A stretch of 64,000 nt of DNA, taken from positions 124,001 through 188,000 of the forward strand of contig VICG01000004.1 in the NCBI GenBank assembly GCA_008692225.1. The letters are read 5' to 3'. Source of the stretch: Monilinia fructicola. Lineage: Eukaryota; Ascomycota; Leotiomycetes; Helotiales; Sclerotiniaceae. A model generated the notes under the pieces. The model did no database searches. It had not been told where the DNA came from and saw nothing but the letters and a program-made list of their open reading frames with translations. The position numbers and the translations under genes are program-made. Positions 53,730 through 64,000 of the stretch are shown here, in pieces. Positions within the stretch are counted from its first letter, which is position 1, and every line of letters begins with the position of its first letter.

Positions 53730-54144
53730 ATGCAATTCCCAACCCTCGCCACACTCCTCGCCCTCGCCGCAACCACAACGGCCATAACGGTCTCCTACGA
53801 CGTCGGCTACGACGACGCCTCGCGCTCCCTCGCCGTCGTCTCCTGCAGCGACGGAACCAACGGCCTCCTAACCCAAGGCTACACGACGCAAGGCTCGCTC
53901 AAGAACTTCCCCCAACATCGGGGGCGCCTCCACCATCGCCGGCTGGAACGACGCCAACTGCGGCAGCTGCTACCAGCTGACGTACAACGGGCGCTCGATC
54001 AACGTGCTCGCCATCGATCACGCGGGAGAGGGCTTCAACCTGGGGAAGACGGCGTTGGACACGCTGACCGGGGACAGGCCGAGGCCTTGGGCAGGATCGA
54101 TGCCGGGGTGGGTGCAGGTTGATAAGTCGGTTTGTGGGCTGTAA
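53730..54144 (+). CDS. Secreted cerato-platanin family protein, three frameshifts
   Basis: Small secreted protein found in the cell wall and medium of filamentous fungi; members bind chitin oligomers and elicit plant defence or necrosis. Start at 53,730 with a signal peptide (residues 1 to about 18, ending TTTA). The mature start VSYDVGYDDASRSL and the VSCSDG segment are family hallmarks. Further on, in the adjacent frame, a second cysteine pair (CGSC) and SINVLAIDHAG are legible, and the frame ends with a C-terminal Cys followed by TAA at 54,142-54,144. Four cysteines fit the usual two disulphides. The frame is broken at C5 53,909-53,913, G4 54,070-54,073 and G4 54,105-54,108, so as written the product is truncated and garbled after about residue 60. 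The locus is GC-rich with strongly biased codons, typical of high expression. No intron. Confidence 0.85.
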
Positions 54145-54741
54145 AGTGAGGGGATCATGACGATGACGACGACGACGACGACGACGATGGTGATGATGAT
54201 GGAAAGGAGTTTATGACGAGAATACTTGTGAGGTTTTAGCAACGAAATAATGATAATGCGAATTTAGCCACTCGATCTGATTGCTACATCTTGAGCCTGT
54301 GACAGTTGTGGAATATTTGCTCGCTGTGAAATGATTGGGCGCTACCTCTAAGCCCAGCATTGTTTCGCGTTGAAATGTATAGATTCTTTTTTGTCTAGAC
54401 TTATACTTGCAAGTATTCATTGCCATTGATGATTGACGATTGATGTTTGTGGGTATAGGGTTTATACTTGATCGTAGGTAGTTGCTATGACATGGTGGTG
54501 GCGTCGATGGATTTGTGCTAGAAGCATGTGAGAAGTTTATTTGAAGAAAATTTAATTGGGTATCATAGTTAAGGTATCATTCCATCAACCACCGTTTGGA
54601 TCCTTGTCCGCTCTTTCTCCGTCCACTCCTCATCCATTTATCCCCCGATGGGCCCCTTTATCATTCGTCCATACCACCCTCCACAGACCCATTCATCCAT
54701 ACAATTCCCCTCCCCACCGCATCCACCCCAAACCCATCAGC
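54145..54741. other. Convergent 3' region
   Basis: Lies between the cerato-platanin gene and the end of the rhodopsin-domain gene. It holds a (GAC)n run at about 54,165-54,187 and otherwise AT-rich sequence. No gene seen. Confidence 0.5.
54165..54187. repeat. (GAC)n microsatellite
   Basis: Seven to eight GAC trinucleotides about 20 bp past the cerato-platanin stop codon, in its 3' untranslated region. Confidence 0.85.
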
Positions 54742-56505
54742 CTATCGACCAGCAACAGGCCCCCCATGAAACTCACTAGCCCCATTCGAAAACCTAAACT
54801 CCTGCACGACTCTAATCTGACCCTCCCCCACCTCCTCCTCCCCCTCTCCACCCGCCCTCTCATCCCGACTCCAATTCCAACGCTTATGATTCGAATACCC
54901 CGCCTGAACCGTCGTCATGATATTACTCTTTTCCTTCTTCGGCACGAGATCCAAACCCGCTAACCTCTTGGAAATATTCCCATCCGAGGGTCGTCTCCTG
55001 GGCGCATGCGCAGGTGGATGTGCATTCGGATCCGTATGAAGCGTCAATCCGTCATGACTCCGGCCGCGTCTCGAGCTGCCCGTAAATTTACGGCTCAGCG
55101 TGGGTTTCGGGACCATAATCTGTTCATCATCATCCCACTCTTCGACTTCCAGCACCCTGGGAATAGGAGAGGGTTTTCTTCCCCGGGATCTCGATCGATC
55201 TTGGACGCGGCCTGAGGTCATTGAGTTCTAGATCCGTGTTGTTGTCAAACGGTGAAGAGCCGTTGTACGAAGAGATTTTGGTGGAGTGGCTACGGACTTT
55301 GTGGTCGAAGCTTTTGAAGATAGGGGCGATGATGGGAAGATTGGTGACGAGGACTGCGATGAAAGATTCGCGAAGGGACCATTCGCCAGCGGAGGTTTTT
55401 GTGCCTAGAGCCTGGTGATAGATTAGTTTATGTTTTGATCTAAATGTCGAGGGAGGAAGGGTCATGGGCTTGCGAAGGGTCGCAATACAGTGGAGCCGTT
55501 ACTCACAGTCAAGATTGAAACGCAACGTAGAATTCCAAAAAACAATGACGAGGAATCCGCCGCTGTAAAGTATGAGGAGAAACACTTTCTGGTGTGTTAA
55601 CATCCCCTTGGTGCTAATGATTGACTAAATTTATGTTAGTCGGTGTTGAAACACTAGTGGTCCAGAAGTTGGTTCTCTAGACGTACAGGAAGAGGTATGG
55701 CCATGATGTATATGTTTGTGAGTGTATTGATAGACATGACGAAAGCCATTTGGAATGTAGAATTTCCAGAATAACACAAATCTATTATTTATCGTTAAAG
55801 GAATTCTAAATGGACTTTGGGTATCCATAGTACTGACTTCCTGGATCGGGATATATTTGCCATTGTTTCTTTAACGGCATGCATTTACAAAATACTACCA
55901 GAATAGCTGATAGATATGTAACCCCCAATACAACGTATCCCACTGTGACACGACGTAGTGATCTCTTCTCAGCGGCTGCACTAAAATTACTGTTAATCAT
56001 TCCCTAAATTCATACATCGAACATAGATCTTACATGACACGGGCGTAATACGCAATCCAACATGCCTTCAACAACCACATCAATGAGATATAAGTTACCC
56101 AATTCCAGATATGAGTTTTGGCTCCATTAACTCGATACAGCCACTCTAAGGAATCAGGATTCAGATTTTCTCGCTCCGTCTTGGTCATTCCACTATTTGA
56201 ATAACCTAACCAACGAGCCACGAGATAGTATGATGAAGTTGCTTCAGCCGTATATGCGAACTATCAATACACGTTAGAATCATTCCATCAGATTACGAAA
56301 GAGCGAGGCAGCAAACCAAAGCACAAAACATTAAACCATCATCCAACTTTAATTGGCTCCATCCCATTCTCCAAATTCGTATAAAAATCCTCAAAGCAAT
56401 GAATATGACGGCTATGGCCCAACATGACCATGCCTCCCCCACGACGAGATTTGTACTGCCCATGTCATCCGGGCGATCTAGAATGCAATGTTGAGGTTTT
56501 TGCAA
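54742..56505 (-). CDS. Fungal rhodopsin-domain integral membrane protein, frameshifted
   Basis: Multi-pass membrane protein of the large fungal rhodopsin-domain (SAT4/PTH11-like) group. Exons inferred: 56,317-56,505, 56,034-56,260, 55,838-55,980, 55,687-55,781, 55,507-55,613 and 54,742-55,411. Hydrophobic segments include SCWAIAVIFIALRIFIRIW, THIWNWVTYISLMWLLKACW, VTVGYVVLGVTYLSAILVVF and LLILYSGGFLVIV. The conserved DD after the first helices (LKLDDG), WQIYPDPG, and the C-terminal GEWSLRESFIAVLVTNLP are family markers. A long basic, Ser-rich cytosolic tail follows. The start may be 56,505 or the Met at 56,463. The frame shifts at A6 55,537-55,542 and again near 55,200-55,230; the acceptor at 55,614 also leaves the phase ambiguous. 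Role unknown; relatives include G-protein-coupled-receptor-like surface sensors. Confidence 0.75.
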
Positions 56506-59391
56506 GCCGTCAACTTCGTGACATCAACACATCGAGGGCGGCACCATCAATTTAGAGAACGGTATTTCAAGCACAGCCCAGTGATATCGGCATTTAAAGG
56601 AGCTTTGTGTATGTGCGAAAGTCAAAATAAAGTGTGGATAGAGAGCCAAAAAAAAGAGTAAGCAATAAGGTTAGGCTTGGTGGACGTTGAAGTAGGTAAG
56701 TTGAAATGTAAATCTCGTGAAGTAGCTAATTTGATTTTTCATCCTTGAAATGATACGATATCAGTGGTATGTAAAGACTTGATGACAGTCATTGCTTGGT
56801 TAAGCATCTTTGACTGACTACCTATAGGATCCTCATCAGGAATTGCCACCATTGACAGTAGGCATGGACATTGCTGGTAGATCGGAAAATTAATTACCTA
56901 CCCTTGTATCTCCATGAATGGGATACAGTAGATGCAGTAGATTTGATGAAGATCAAGTATCAACTCTCAAAAGGGATCGCATAACTTGATCGGGATTCGT
57001 TGCTCGTAGTCGGAAGCAAACACTAGTAAACTCACTGTTGTTTGTATCGCCTCAAGGTTTCCTCTAGAACTTTTGAAAATGGGTCCAAAAGGACAAAAGG
57101 AAGTTGGTAACATGTTATTTGGGTGTGTTTTGAATGTATTGTGGCTCGTGTGATATGTCATATGCCACATCAAGGGGTAATTTTGTGGAGAGCTGTCATT
57201 TGTAAGAACCCACTTAGATTTTTACATCTATCCATGAAATGAGAATAGCTTCAGATAAAATGCATCGGCGCCCCACTTACCATCATCATAAACCGAGACA
57301 GCCTCTCTGTATCCACCGTCTAGTAGACTAGTTGTCCGGGCTCCGATGAAGATCAGATGAATGATTGGGCCCAGAAGATTGAGCCCTGAATGATTGATTG
57401 TCGTCTCGTAAACGGTGACCAATAAACGAGGGGCAACATATATCATGGTAGTAGAATCTGGAAGAACCTTATTCGCATAGAATAATAATAGAAGAGCTGG
57501 CTATACTATAGGATTGGATTGGATCTGTTCCTGAGTCCTGACCTTCCTGATAGAAGTCGAAAAACTCAATTAAGATACGCAAGGTTATAATAATACATGG
57601 AGAAAGGAGTAGACTTTGAATTATTGATCAATACGGTTATTGTACCTTCATTCGTAAACACCGAACGATAGTCAAATCTTTCCCGTCTGTTATGACCTTA
57701 TCCAGTTGAACGCTTCTGAAAGATTCCATATGACAAATAATAGTTGATGTACGGAGTACTCTGTATAATCATGGAGTTTGAAGCCTTAATAACTCCAGTA
57801 GCCTGTCATATACAGTAGCGAAGAACTACTTCGTAGGGCTCAAGAAACCCATAATTATCCAACAACTACATCCTAGAAGTTTCATTCTTCTTCTTCGGAG
57901 ATCTAACTAGATGTAGAGAATCCAACGAGCTGGAATCCAATTTATTGAAACTCCTTTAATTCTCGATTGAGGGATTAGTAGCGAATGCAGGTAACCTGGA
58001 AGTGGTAAGTGGCCCTTCATGTACATGTGCCATTTTTGATATTAAAACTCCCTTGATATTGTGAAGGATTTGCAAAGTAAATTGACCAAACAAAATGCAA
58101 AGATAGGATGAAAGATAGGATGGAAATTGGAAAGAAAGAAAGAAATGAATAGTTGAGACGGCTATACCGAACTACTGAAGAGCAAACTGTCATACTCCCT
58201 CCATATATCAAGCTGAGATCCTGAACTTCGGGTCTGGATATACCTTGTCTTTTTAAGACTTGAATCCACAGGAAGTAAAGGTTACGGACCTCTTGAGGGT
58301 ATTCCCAGCTGACCATGTTGACCCAATCAATAATAATCATAGCCCGACCGACATATTAACGTTAACGTTAACGAGGAATTGAAACTTCGAATATTTCACA
58401 TTTATTTCATCTTGATCTTGGTGAAACATGTATAGCAAAGGTACAAGAGATAATAGAGGAATATCTTTACTCTTATATGATATTTTCATTGAGATATCAA
58501 TTGTCAGTTGTCAGTTGTCACTTGCACGTTATCATTTGTTGTATCGTGATATTGAATTCGGATGGATTTTTAGATTCTTTCCATGCTTACTAATCACCAC
58601 TCATCACTTTTTCACTCTTCACAACAAATTTGACTCAATTCGATAGCAACGCAAAGTAAACACAACACCTCATCGTCGCCAAAAAAAGGGGGAAAGAGGA
58701 AAGAAACAAAAACATCTGAGGCTCTCTTTTGTATTAATAATAAAGGATTTGAATCCTAAACTCCAAAACCCTTTTCCGCTTGTAAAAACTCAATTCTCCA
58801 GTGGGAATTCGCGGTCAGTGGCCATGTACAGCGGTGAAGAACTCCCTATGTATTTCACATGTTTTCTCATTATTACGAATACAATATATATTTCAATTCA
58901 TTCATTCATCTCAACTTCTTCCTTACACATCTCGTCCATATTCAATCATCTCGGCATTGAACACCACCGAGGTAAATATATATATTTATATATTCGGAAA
59001 CCAATGAAGATATTTTAACTTCCGTTTCATCATCAGTCTGAAATTTGGAAACACTAGAAAAACTAGAATTTTCTAGCTTCACATTGGTTCAACTGGCTCG
59101 CTTCATTCCGAACAGAGGTTAGAAAAAGAAACTAAATGACTCGGGCTTAGAGAAAGATCATTTTTGAGATAATTTCACGGATGAAATATTTGTCATAGAG
59201 TCTTTTTTTGACGGGGGAAACCCCCTTTTCTTGGGTATACTTGGCTTTTTGAAGTTATTTTCAACCTCTTTGCAACTTCCTTTCTTCAATCATACCACAG
59301 CCTGCTGGAATAGAGTTTTTGCACCTTTTTGCATCGTATGACCATAAAAGATATATCTCAATTGACACTGGCTGGACCAAGATAAGTCAAG
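56506..59391. other. Intergenic region, no gene recognised
   Basis: Several open minus-strand frames (56,967-57,173, 57,228-57,446, 58,017-58,340) lack domains and convincing splice structure. A GTTAAC run lies near 58,356-58,372. The rest is unremarkable AT-rich sequence. Confidence 0.5.
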
Positions 59392-60162
59392 ATGTCAATA
59401 GCCACGCCACCAATAACTCAATCCTCACCTCCAACCTCACCCACCACCCACTTCCCACTCTTCGGCCTCCTCCCCCTCGAACTCCAACGCAAAATCTGGC
59501 GTTGCACGTTCCCCGATCCTCGTACCGTCTCCCTCTCCTACAACATCACCCCCTCGGAAACCTCCCTCTCTTCACCCCCCATCACCCTGCGCATCTGCGC
59601 CGAATCACGTGCCGAAACCCTCTTCCACTACACCATGATCTACCGGTCGGAATTCCCCGGGGCGCGTGGCAAAACGGGCGGGAACTGTGGGATCCTACTT
59701 AGCAAAGCGATGCGACAGCCTATTTGTATTGATCCCTCCATCGATATCGTGGGCATTGACGCGAGCGATTTATGCGGGGTGGAGAAGGGCAGGAGGAGAT
59801 TCATGGAGTGGATGCGCTTTTTGGATGGGGCTGATGGGGTTGATGGGAGGATCTTGGCGAAGACGACACGCGTTGAGTTGTTGGGTTTGGATTGGGGGAA
59901 TACGATGTATATGCTTTTGAAGTATCAGGAGGGCTTGAAGTGTAAAGAGGTGGGCACGGAGTATGAAGGGCAGGGCGGCGTGGAGAAATGGGAGGAGTTG
60001 AATTATGGGTTTTTGTTGAGGTTTGGGGGGTTGGAGGAGGTTTTGTGTAGGTATGCGCATCCGGAGTATATGGGGAATTTTGAGGAGCAGTTGGTGAGGT
60101 TTTTGGGCCTTCATAAGGAGGTTTGGGGTGGGAGGGTGCCGCTTGTTAGGCGGCTTGTTTGA
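59392..60162 (+). CDS. 2EXR domain protein
   Basis: Intact single-exon frame of 256 codons. The N-terminal ~15 residues are Pro/Ser/Thr-rich. The 2EXR motif then reads FPLFGLLPLELQRKIWRCTF (residues ~21-40), followed by LRICAESRAETL. This F..LP.ELR..IW...F pattern plus the C.ESR element defines a very common F-box-like fungal family of unknown biochemical role. The C-terminal half is mixed alpha/beta with aromatic residues and no known catalytic motif. Codon use shifts from C-ending in the first third to T/G-rich in the rest. Confidence 0.85.
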   Translation: MSIATPPITQSSPPTSPTTHFPLFGLLPLELQRKIWRCTFPDPRTVSLSYNITPSETSLSSPPITLRICAESRAETLFHYTMIYRSEFPGARGKTGGNCGILLSKAMRQPICIDPSIDIVGIDASDLCGVEKGRRRFMEWMRFLDGADGVDGRILAKTTRVELLGLDWGNTMYMLLKYQEGLKCKEVGTEYEGQGGVEKWEELNYGFLLRFGGLEEVLCRYAHPEYMGNFEEQLVRFLGLHKEVWGGRVPLVRRLV

Positions 60163-61684
60163 GATTGGTACGGAATAGTTGGTGGAGATGGGCAGGGGGG
60201 AGAAATGGATTGTCACATATGGCGCTTGGATTTGCTTTGGGTTTGGGACAATAGACATCATTATCATTCCATTAGATATAGATTTTAGAATAATCGGAAT
60301 CATTCCACTACAAACAAATTACCGCAATGATATCGAATTAGTTTTATTGTCGGGATTTATCTGTAGCGTACGTAGGTGGTTATGGGACTTGAGATTTCGT
60401 TAATCAGTCAACCTTTTGAGACAAAATAGAACCAAGGTGTCGCTGTACTATACTCCATACTGTCTATTTGATGTAAATAAGCGAAGTCTCCTGAGATCTT
60501 GGAAGGATCAAAAACCGTGCCATTCAAACGAACGCAGGAAATGGAGATGCTAACGAAAGTTGCAGACTCCATATTATCACGAAATCAAGCCGAGAAGGCG
60601 AGTAATGAGTTCCTTTGCTCTCTACTTTGGGCTTTCTCATGGTGTAGATAAATTGATGATGTGTGACCTGGATTTCATTTATGAATCACGTTCGTTGGTC
60701 CACATTTGAGCTATTCATAAATTGAAGGGTTGTTGGCTTGTCTATGTTGTATATGTTGTACGTGGCGTGGACTTGATCGATGACAATTCCGAGTAACTAT
60801 CGTTTTGACCCTTTAGATGGGTAAGTACTAGCGAATAACCTTAGGACACTGCCAGAAACCACCCCGGAGGAGGGGTTCTATAATCACTTTAAAAGCTACG
60901 ATGAGAACAGAGATATTAGTCTACTTTGTTGTCAACTTCGGAATCCATCATTCCTGTGCTACTAACCTATTTTCGGATAAAGTTTAAGATGCTGCCAAAA
61001 TTTGTATTGGCTTTCTGGAAGTCAAGGCGATCTTTGATTGCGTTGATTCCCATCGGCATACCCGAATCAGAGGCTTAAATACATCAGGCTGGAGCATGGT
61101 CAGAACTCGAAAGAAAAACGAAATGAAAGTTTTGAAGATTTGCATACTGATTTGTAAATGAAGAAAGTGGGGTGTTGCATTTTACTTCTATTAGTATTGA
61201 TATCAAATAGTGTATTTGGATGACAATGAGATAGCATGTTAGGAGATTTTTTTTTAAAAAAAAAAAAGATGGATAGCGACCATAAGATCTTCACGAATGT
61301 GGTTTTGCGGAGCTCTGGAAACACAGTACACAACAAGGCCTTTCAAAAAGCGAAACATGATCAAGACCTACATTGTATTGCAAACGCTCTGGTATCTTGC
61401 TGACGTTCAACCTGACGATTCTTTTTACCGCTCACGTTTGTCCCTTTACGAGCTAATTGCCGCGCTCTAGTTTCTCAGCTCGTAGGCAGTGTAGTTTGCA
61501 TAGCCTTGGGCCTCTTAACAGTGTTTTGCATGAATGAGAATGTGCTTGTTGTACGACGGGATTCATTGACGCGATACTGCATCTTGAATATAGTACCTCA
61601 CCAAGTACAATTGATGCAATATCTTATGATCATTCAGATCAATATTGACAAGCAGCCAACCCATGAGGCGTCTTGAGATTTGGC
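60163..61684. other. Intergenic region between 2EXR and cyclophilin genes
   Basis: Convergent 3' regions of both flanking genes. A T9-A12 palindromic run lies at about 61,249-61,269. No gene recognised. Confidence 0.5.
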
Positions 61685-62756
61685 TTACTCAACAACGCCA
61701 GATTGAGCAATGACAACACGAGCTCTTGGTGTGCCAGAACGAGTTCCAAGTCCCTCAATCTTCTTTACAAGGTCCATTCCCTCCACCACTTCCCCAAAAA
61801 CTACATGCTTGCCATCCAACCAGGGAGTGGCAATCGTGGTGATGAAGAATTGAGAACCATTTCTACACACGGTCAGTCATTCACTTCGTCCCACAATGCA
61901 GGAAGGTACTGAAAAACAAAACTCACGTATTCCTCCCCGCATTTGCCATACTCAACAAACCAGGTTTCGTATGCTTGAGTACAAAATTCTCATCCTGGAA
62001 TTTGTTGCCATAGATAGATTTGCCACCAGTACCCTAGTTTTGCATCAGCATCTTCTCATCAACCTCACAGTATGAGAATAGGAACTTACATTTCCTCGAG
62101 TGAAATCGCCACCTTGCAGCATGAATTGTGGAATGATACGATGGAAGGGACTTCCAGCATATCCAAAACCGTGTTGGCCGGTGCACAATTCACGGAAATT
62201 GCGAGCAGTGCGGGGGGTGATATCATCATGGAGCTTGAACGTGATGCGTCCAGCCGGGGCTTTGAAATATATTAGTACATTTGAAAAAAGTCCCCCAGTT
62301 CAAATAGCGTGAGGATTTACCAGAATCAACAGTGATATCAAAAAAGCAATTCTTGCTCGAGTTATCAGATGACTTGATTGTAGCTTCCGTAGTCGAGGCG
62401 GATGCTGGATTTGAAGTTGAAGATTGAATGAATGGGAAAGAAGAGGAGATTGAGAAGAATGATGGTGCTAAGAGATTGTAGAGCGAAGAGCTGTTCACTT
62501 CCGATGATGCAGCTGGCGAAGGGTATGCATATTTTTGGAAAGGCGCGTGGAACGGTGGTGCCATATATTTTGGTTTCACGTCAGCGTGAAGCCATTGGAA
62601 GGCTGAGTTGGCTGAGAACATTGCTGGGGAGGATGTTTTGATTGAGCTGAATGAAATGGTCATGTACTGAACGTCAACAAAAATCCATGGTCGATATCTC
62701 CCAACTGTAATTGTCAGATTGGGGAAGTTTGATGTCACGTGAGAGCGTGTTGACAT
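61685..62756 (-). CDS. Cyclophilin-type peptidyl-prolyl cis-trans isomerase
   Basis: Catalyses proline cis-trans isomerisation in protein folding and is the cyclosporin A receptor. Exons 62,321-62,756, 62,090-62,259, 61,927-62,033 and 61,685-61,862 join in phase to 296 codons, with no frameshift. The catalytic/drug-binding core is complete: [20 protein letters not shown], then NGSQFFITT and [14 protein letters not shown] with the CsA-contacting Trp. The first exon adds an N-terminal extension of over 100 residues rich in Ser, Ala and Pro, which may be a mitochondrial targeting sequence. In Neurospora one gene gives both cytosolic and mitochondrial cyclophilin, and this locus could do likewise. 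The start could instead be one of the in-frame ATGs at 62,663 or 62,621. The best analogue is the CypA gene (csr-1 in Neurospora, bcp1 in Botrytis), but a mitochondrial-only paralogue is possible. Confidence 0.9.
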
Positions 62757-62970
62757 CCGCTGTTTAGCCGCACATCCAGATCCTCAAATGCAAAGAATCG
62801 AAATGATCACCAACAGAAGACAGACATACTACATGCAGGCACCTCGATGTCAACATCTTATATTTCGTAATTTCTGGCGGCTGATCTATCCCACAACTAA
62901 AAATGTAGAAGATGCGTAGGACGAGAACACTGCTAATGCGCCTTCATCTATCTTCAATACGTACTGACAC

Positions 62971-63828
62971 TCATGTCTCCCATGAATATATAGTCTTCCC
63001 TTCTTCGAATTTACCACCCTTTGGCCTCCACATAAGCCAAACACGATACGGCTCAGGTGCAATGACTTCCTTCAATTTCGCGAACTCCTCTTCGTCTCCT
63101 TTTGTGGCTGGTGGCATATCAAGGAAGAAATGATTGACAATGACGAATCCATGAGCTTTGTACAATTCACGACCATCGTCGGTTGACTCGACAAATGCCT
63201 CAAGTCCCATTTCGTCGGCGATCTTACAACCCCATTCCATCATCAAACTGCCCGCTCCTTTACGACGATGCTCGGGATCTACAAAGCAGTAACCAACAAC
63301 TGAAGTTGATGGCCCGTATCAGCGACTTTTCGATACTGACAAGAGTATATTGTATAAAGGGGAATAGAGAAGCAGGTACACTTACGCAAGTGTGGACGGT
63401 TCATGACGGAAGGGCGACCCTTAAAGAATAACTCAAGTATATGATCGGAGATAGTCTTTAGTGGTCCTATTTTGATACACATCTTGGGTTAGCATTGGCA
63501 CTACTCTGGGTGTTCATGAAGGAGAACAATTCATACCTTCTGGCCACCAGGTTCCTTTCACAATAGGTTGCGGCTTTGAGAACGGATTTGTTTCATGAAT
63601 GACCCATTCAGCGCCACTAATAACCTTATCTCCTTCCTTGACTTGCAGCCAGTGGCTGTTTGGAGTACATGTGTGCCAGTCCCATTGTCTTTCAGTACAT
63701 TCTTCGATACTTGGGCCTTTGAGAACTTCCCAGAGAGTATTGGCTGGCGTGGCGTAAGCTCTATGCTCGACTTTGACTAATTCTGCAAACTCGGCCACAT
63801 TCGTTACTTCTGATAACTGGAGAGTCAT
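62971..63828 (-). CDS. GNAT-family N-acetyltransferase
   Basis: Three exons, 63,537-63,828, 63,386-63,466 and 62,971-63,299, join in phase to 233 aa with no frameshift. The acyl-CoA-binding motif A is CFVDPEHRRKGAGSLMMEWG (start of exon 3), with the RRKGAG pyrophosphate loop. The C-terminal strand GRELYKAHGFVIV is typical motif B. The N-terminus (TNVAEFAELVKVEHRAY) matches the small-molecule GNAT group common in filamentous fungi. The substrate is unknown. It is transcribed in the same direction as the cyclophilin gene, about 215 bp upstream of it. Confidence 0.88.
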
Positions 63829-64000
63829 GTTTAACCAGGTAGGTTGAGCTGAAAATTGGTCTATGTCTTGATATCTGGATGTGTTGTATCTCTTCGAATA
63901 ATACTTTCTTTGTGGTATTCAAGTAATTATCTTTGGCGAAACTGGTCTACGTCTATTCCAGAAATGATGGCTCCTACTTGCTGAGTGAATATTGGAACTC
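63829..64000. other. Promoter side of the second GNAT gene, window edge
   Basis: Short upstream sequence with no further gene visible before the window ends. Confidence 0.4.

Noticed and set aside
54556..54963. 135-codon plus-strand frame rich in Pro and His
   Set aside because: Overlaps the tail exon of the rhodopsin-domain gene on the opposite strand and has repeat-like composition.
59770..60303. 177-codon minus-strand frame
   Set aside because: Antisense shadow of the 2EXR gene, kept open by its G/T-rich codon use.

Overview
The window is nuclear DNA of a filamentous ascomycete. The evidence is short spliceosomal introns of about 45-105 nt (GT..AG, some with TACTAA-like branch points), long AT-rich intergenic regions full of microsatellites, and typical Pezizomycotina families: a Zn2Cys6 regulator, a hybrid histidine kinase, a cytochrome P450, a fungal rhodopsin-domain membrane protein, a 2EXR protein, a GH11 xylanase, a cerato-platanin and a STAND/NACHT protein. 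The protein style fits Leotiomycetes, most likely Sclerotiniaceae (Botrytis/Sclerotinia-like). That placement is inference from recalled family features, not from a search.

Layout. 1-3.07 kb: AT-rich, no gene. 3.07-8.47 kb (+): large STAND-type receptor-like gene (N-terminal helical domain, P-loop NTPase, TPR-like helices, C-terminal ZZ-like zinc finger). 9.5-10.3 kb (-): relic of an AAA-ATPase N-terminus. 12.4-13.2 kb (-): GNAT acetyltransferase. 14.7-17.8 kb (+): ER Hsp70-like chaperone Lhs1/GRP170. 18.7-19.4 kb (-): secreted GH11 xylanase. 24.1-26.5 kb (-): eight-exon P450. 28.3-30.7 kb (-): Zn2Cys6 regulator. 30.7-37.3 kb: gene-poor repeat tract. 37.3-41.9 kb (+): hybrid histidine kinase. 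42.6-42.9 kb: giant trinucleotide microsatellite. 43.8-44.7 kb (-): hypothetical coiled-coil protein. 44.7-50.6 kb: no recognisable protein gene, but several strong inverted repeats. 50.66-51.69 kb: extremely AT-rich palindromic foldback element. 53.7-54.1 kb (+): cerato-platanin. 54.7-56.5 kb (-): rhodopsin-domain membrane protein. 59.4-60.2 kb (+): 2EXR protein. 61.7-62.8 kb (-): cyclophilin. 63.0-63.8 kb (-): second GNAT protein.

The most striking pattern is that at least seven conserved genes (STAND, lhs1, P450, Zn2Cys6, histidine kinase, cerato-platanin, rhodopsin-domain) are broken by single-base shifts. Nearly all lie in short homopolymer runs, and the protein reads on cleanly in the next frame. 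Both gains and losses occur and in-frame stops are almost absent. Consensus sequencing error is the simplest explanation; true decay is possible for the STAND gene. Cyclophilin, xylanase, both GNAT genes and the 2EXR gene are intact.

No gene cluster is evident. The genes look like independent housekeeping (lhs1, cyclophilin), signalling (kinase, regulator), secreted plant-interaction (xylanase, cerato-platanin) and self/non-self or immune-like (STAND) functions. The best candidates for something undescribed are the palindromic AT element with its repeated 11-bp end motif, the cluster of hairpins at 47-48.4 kb, and a 10-bp palindrome (TACCTAGGTA) found seven times, always between genes.
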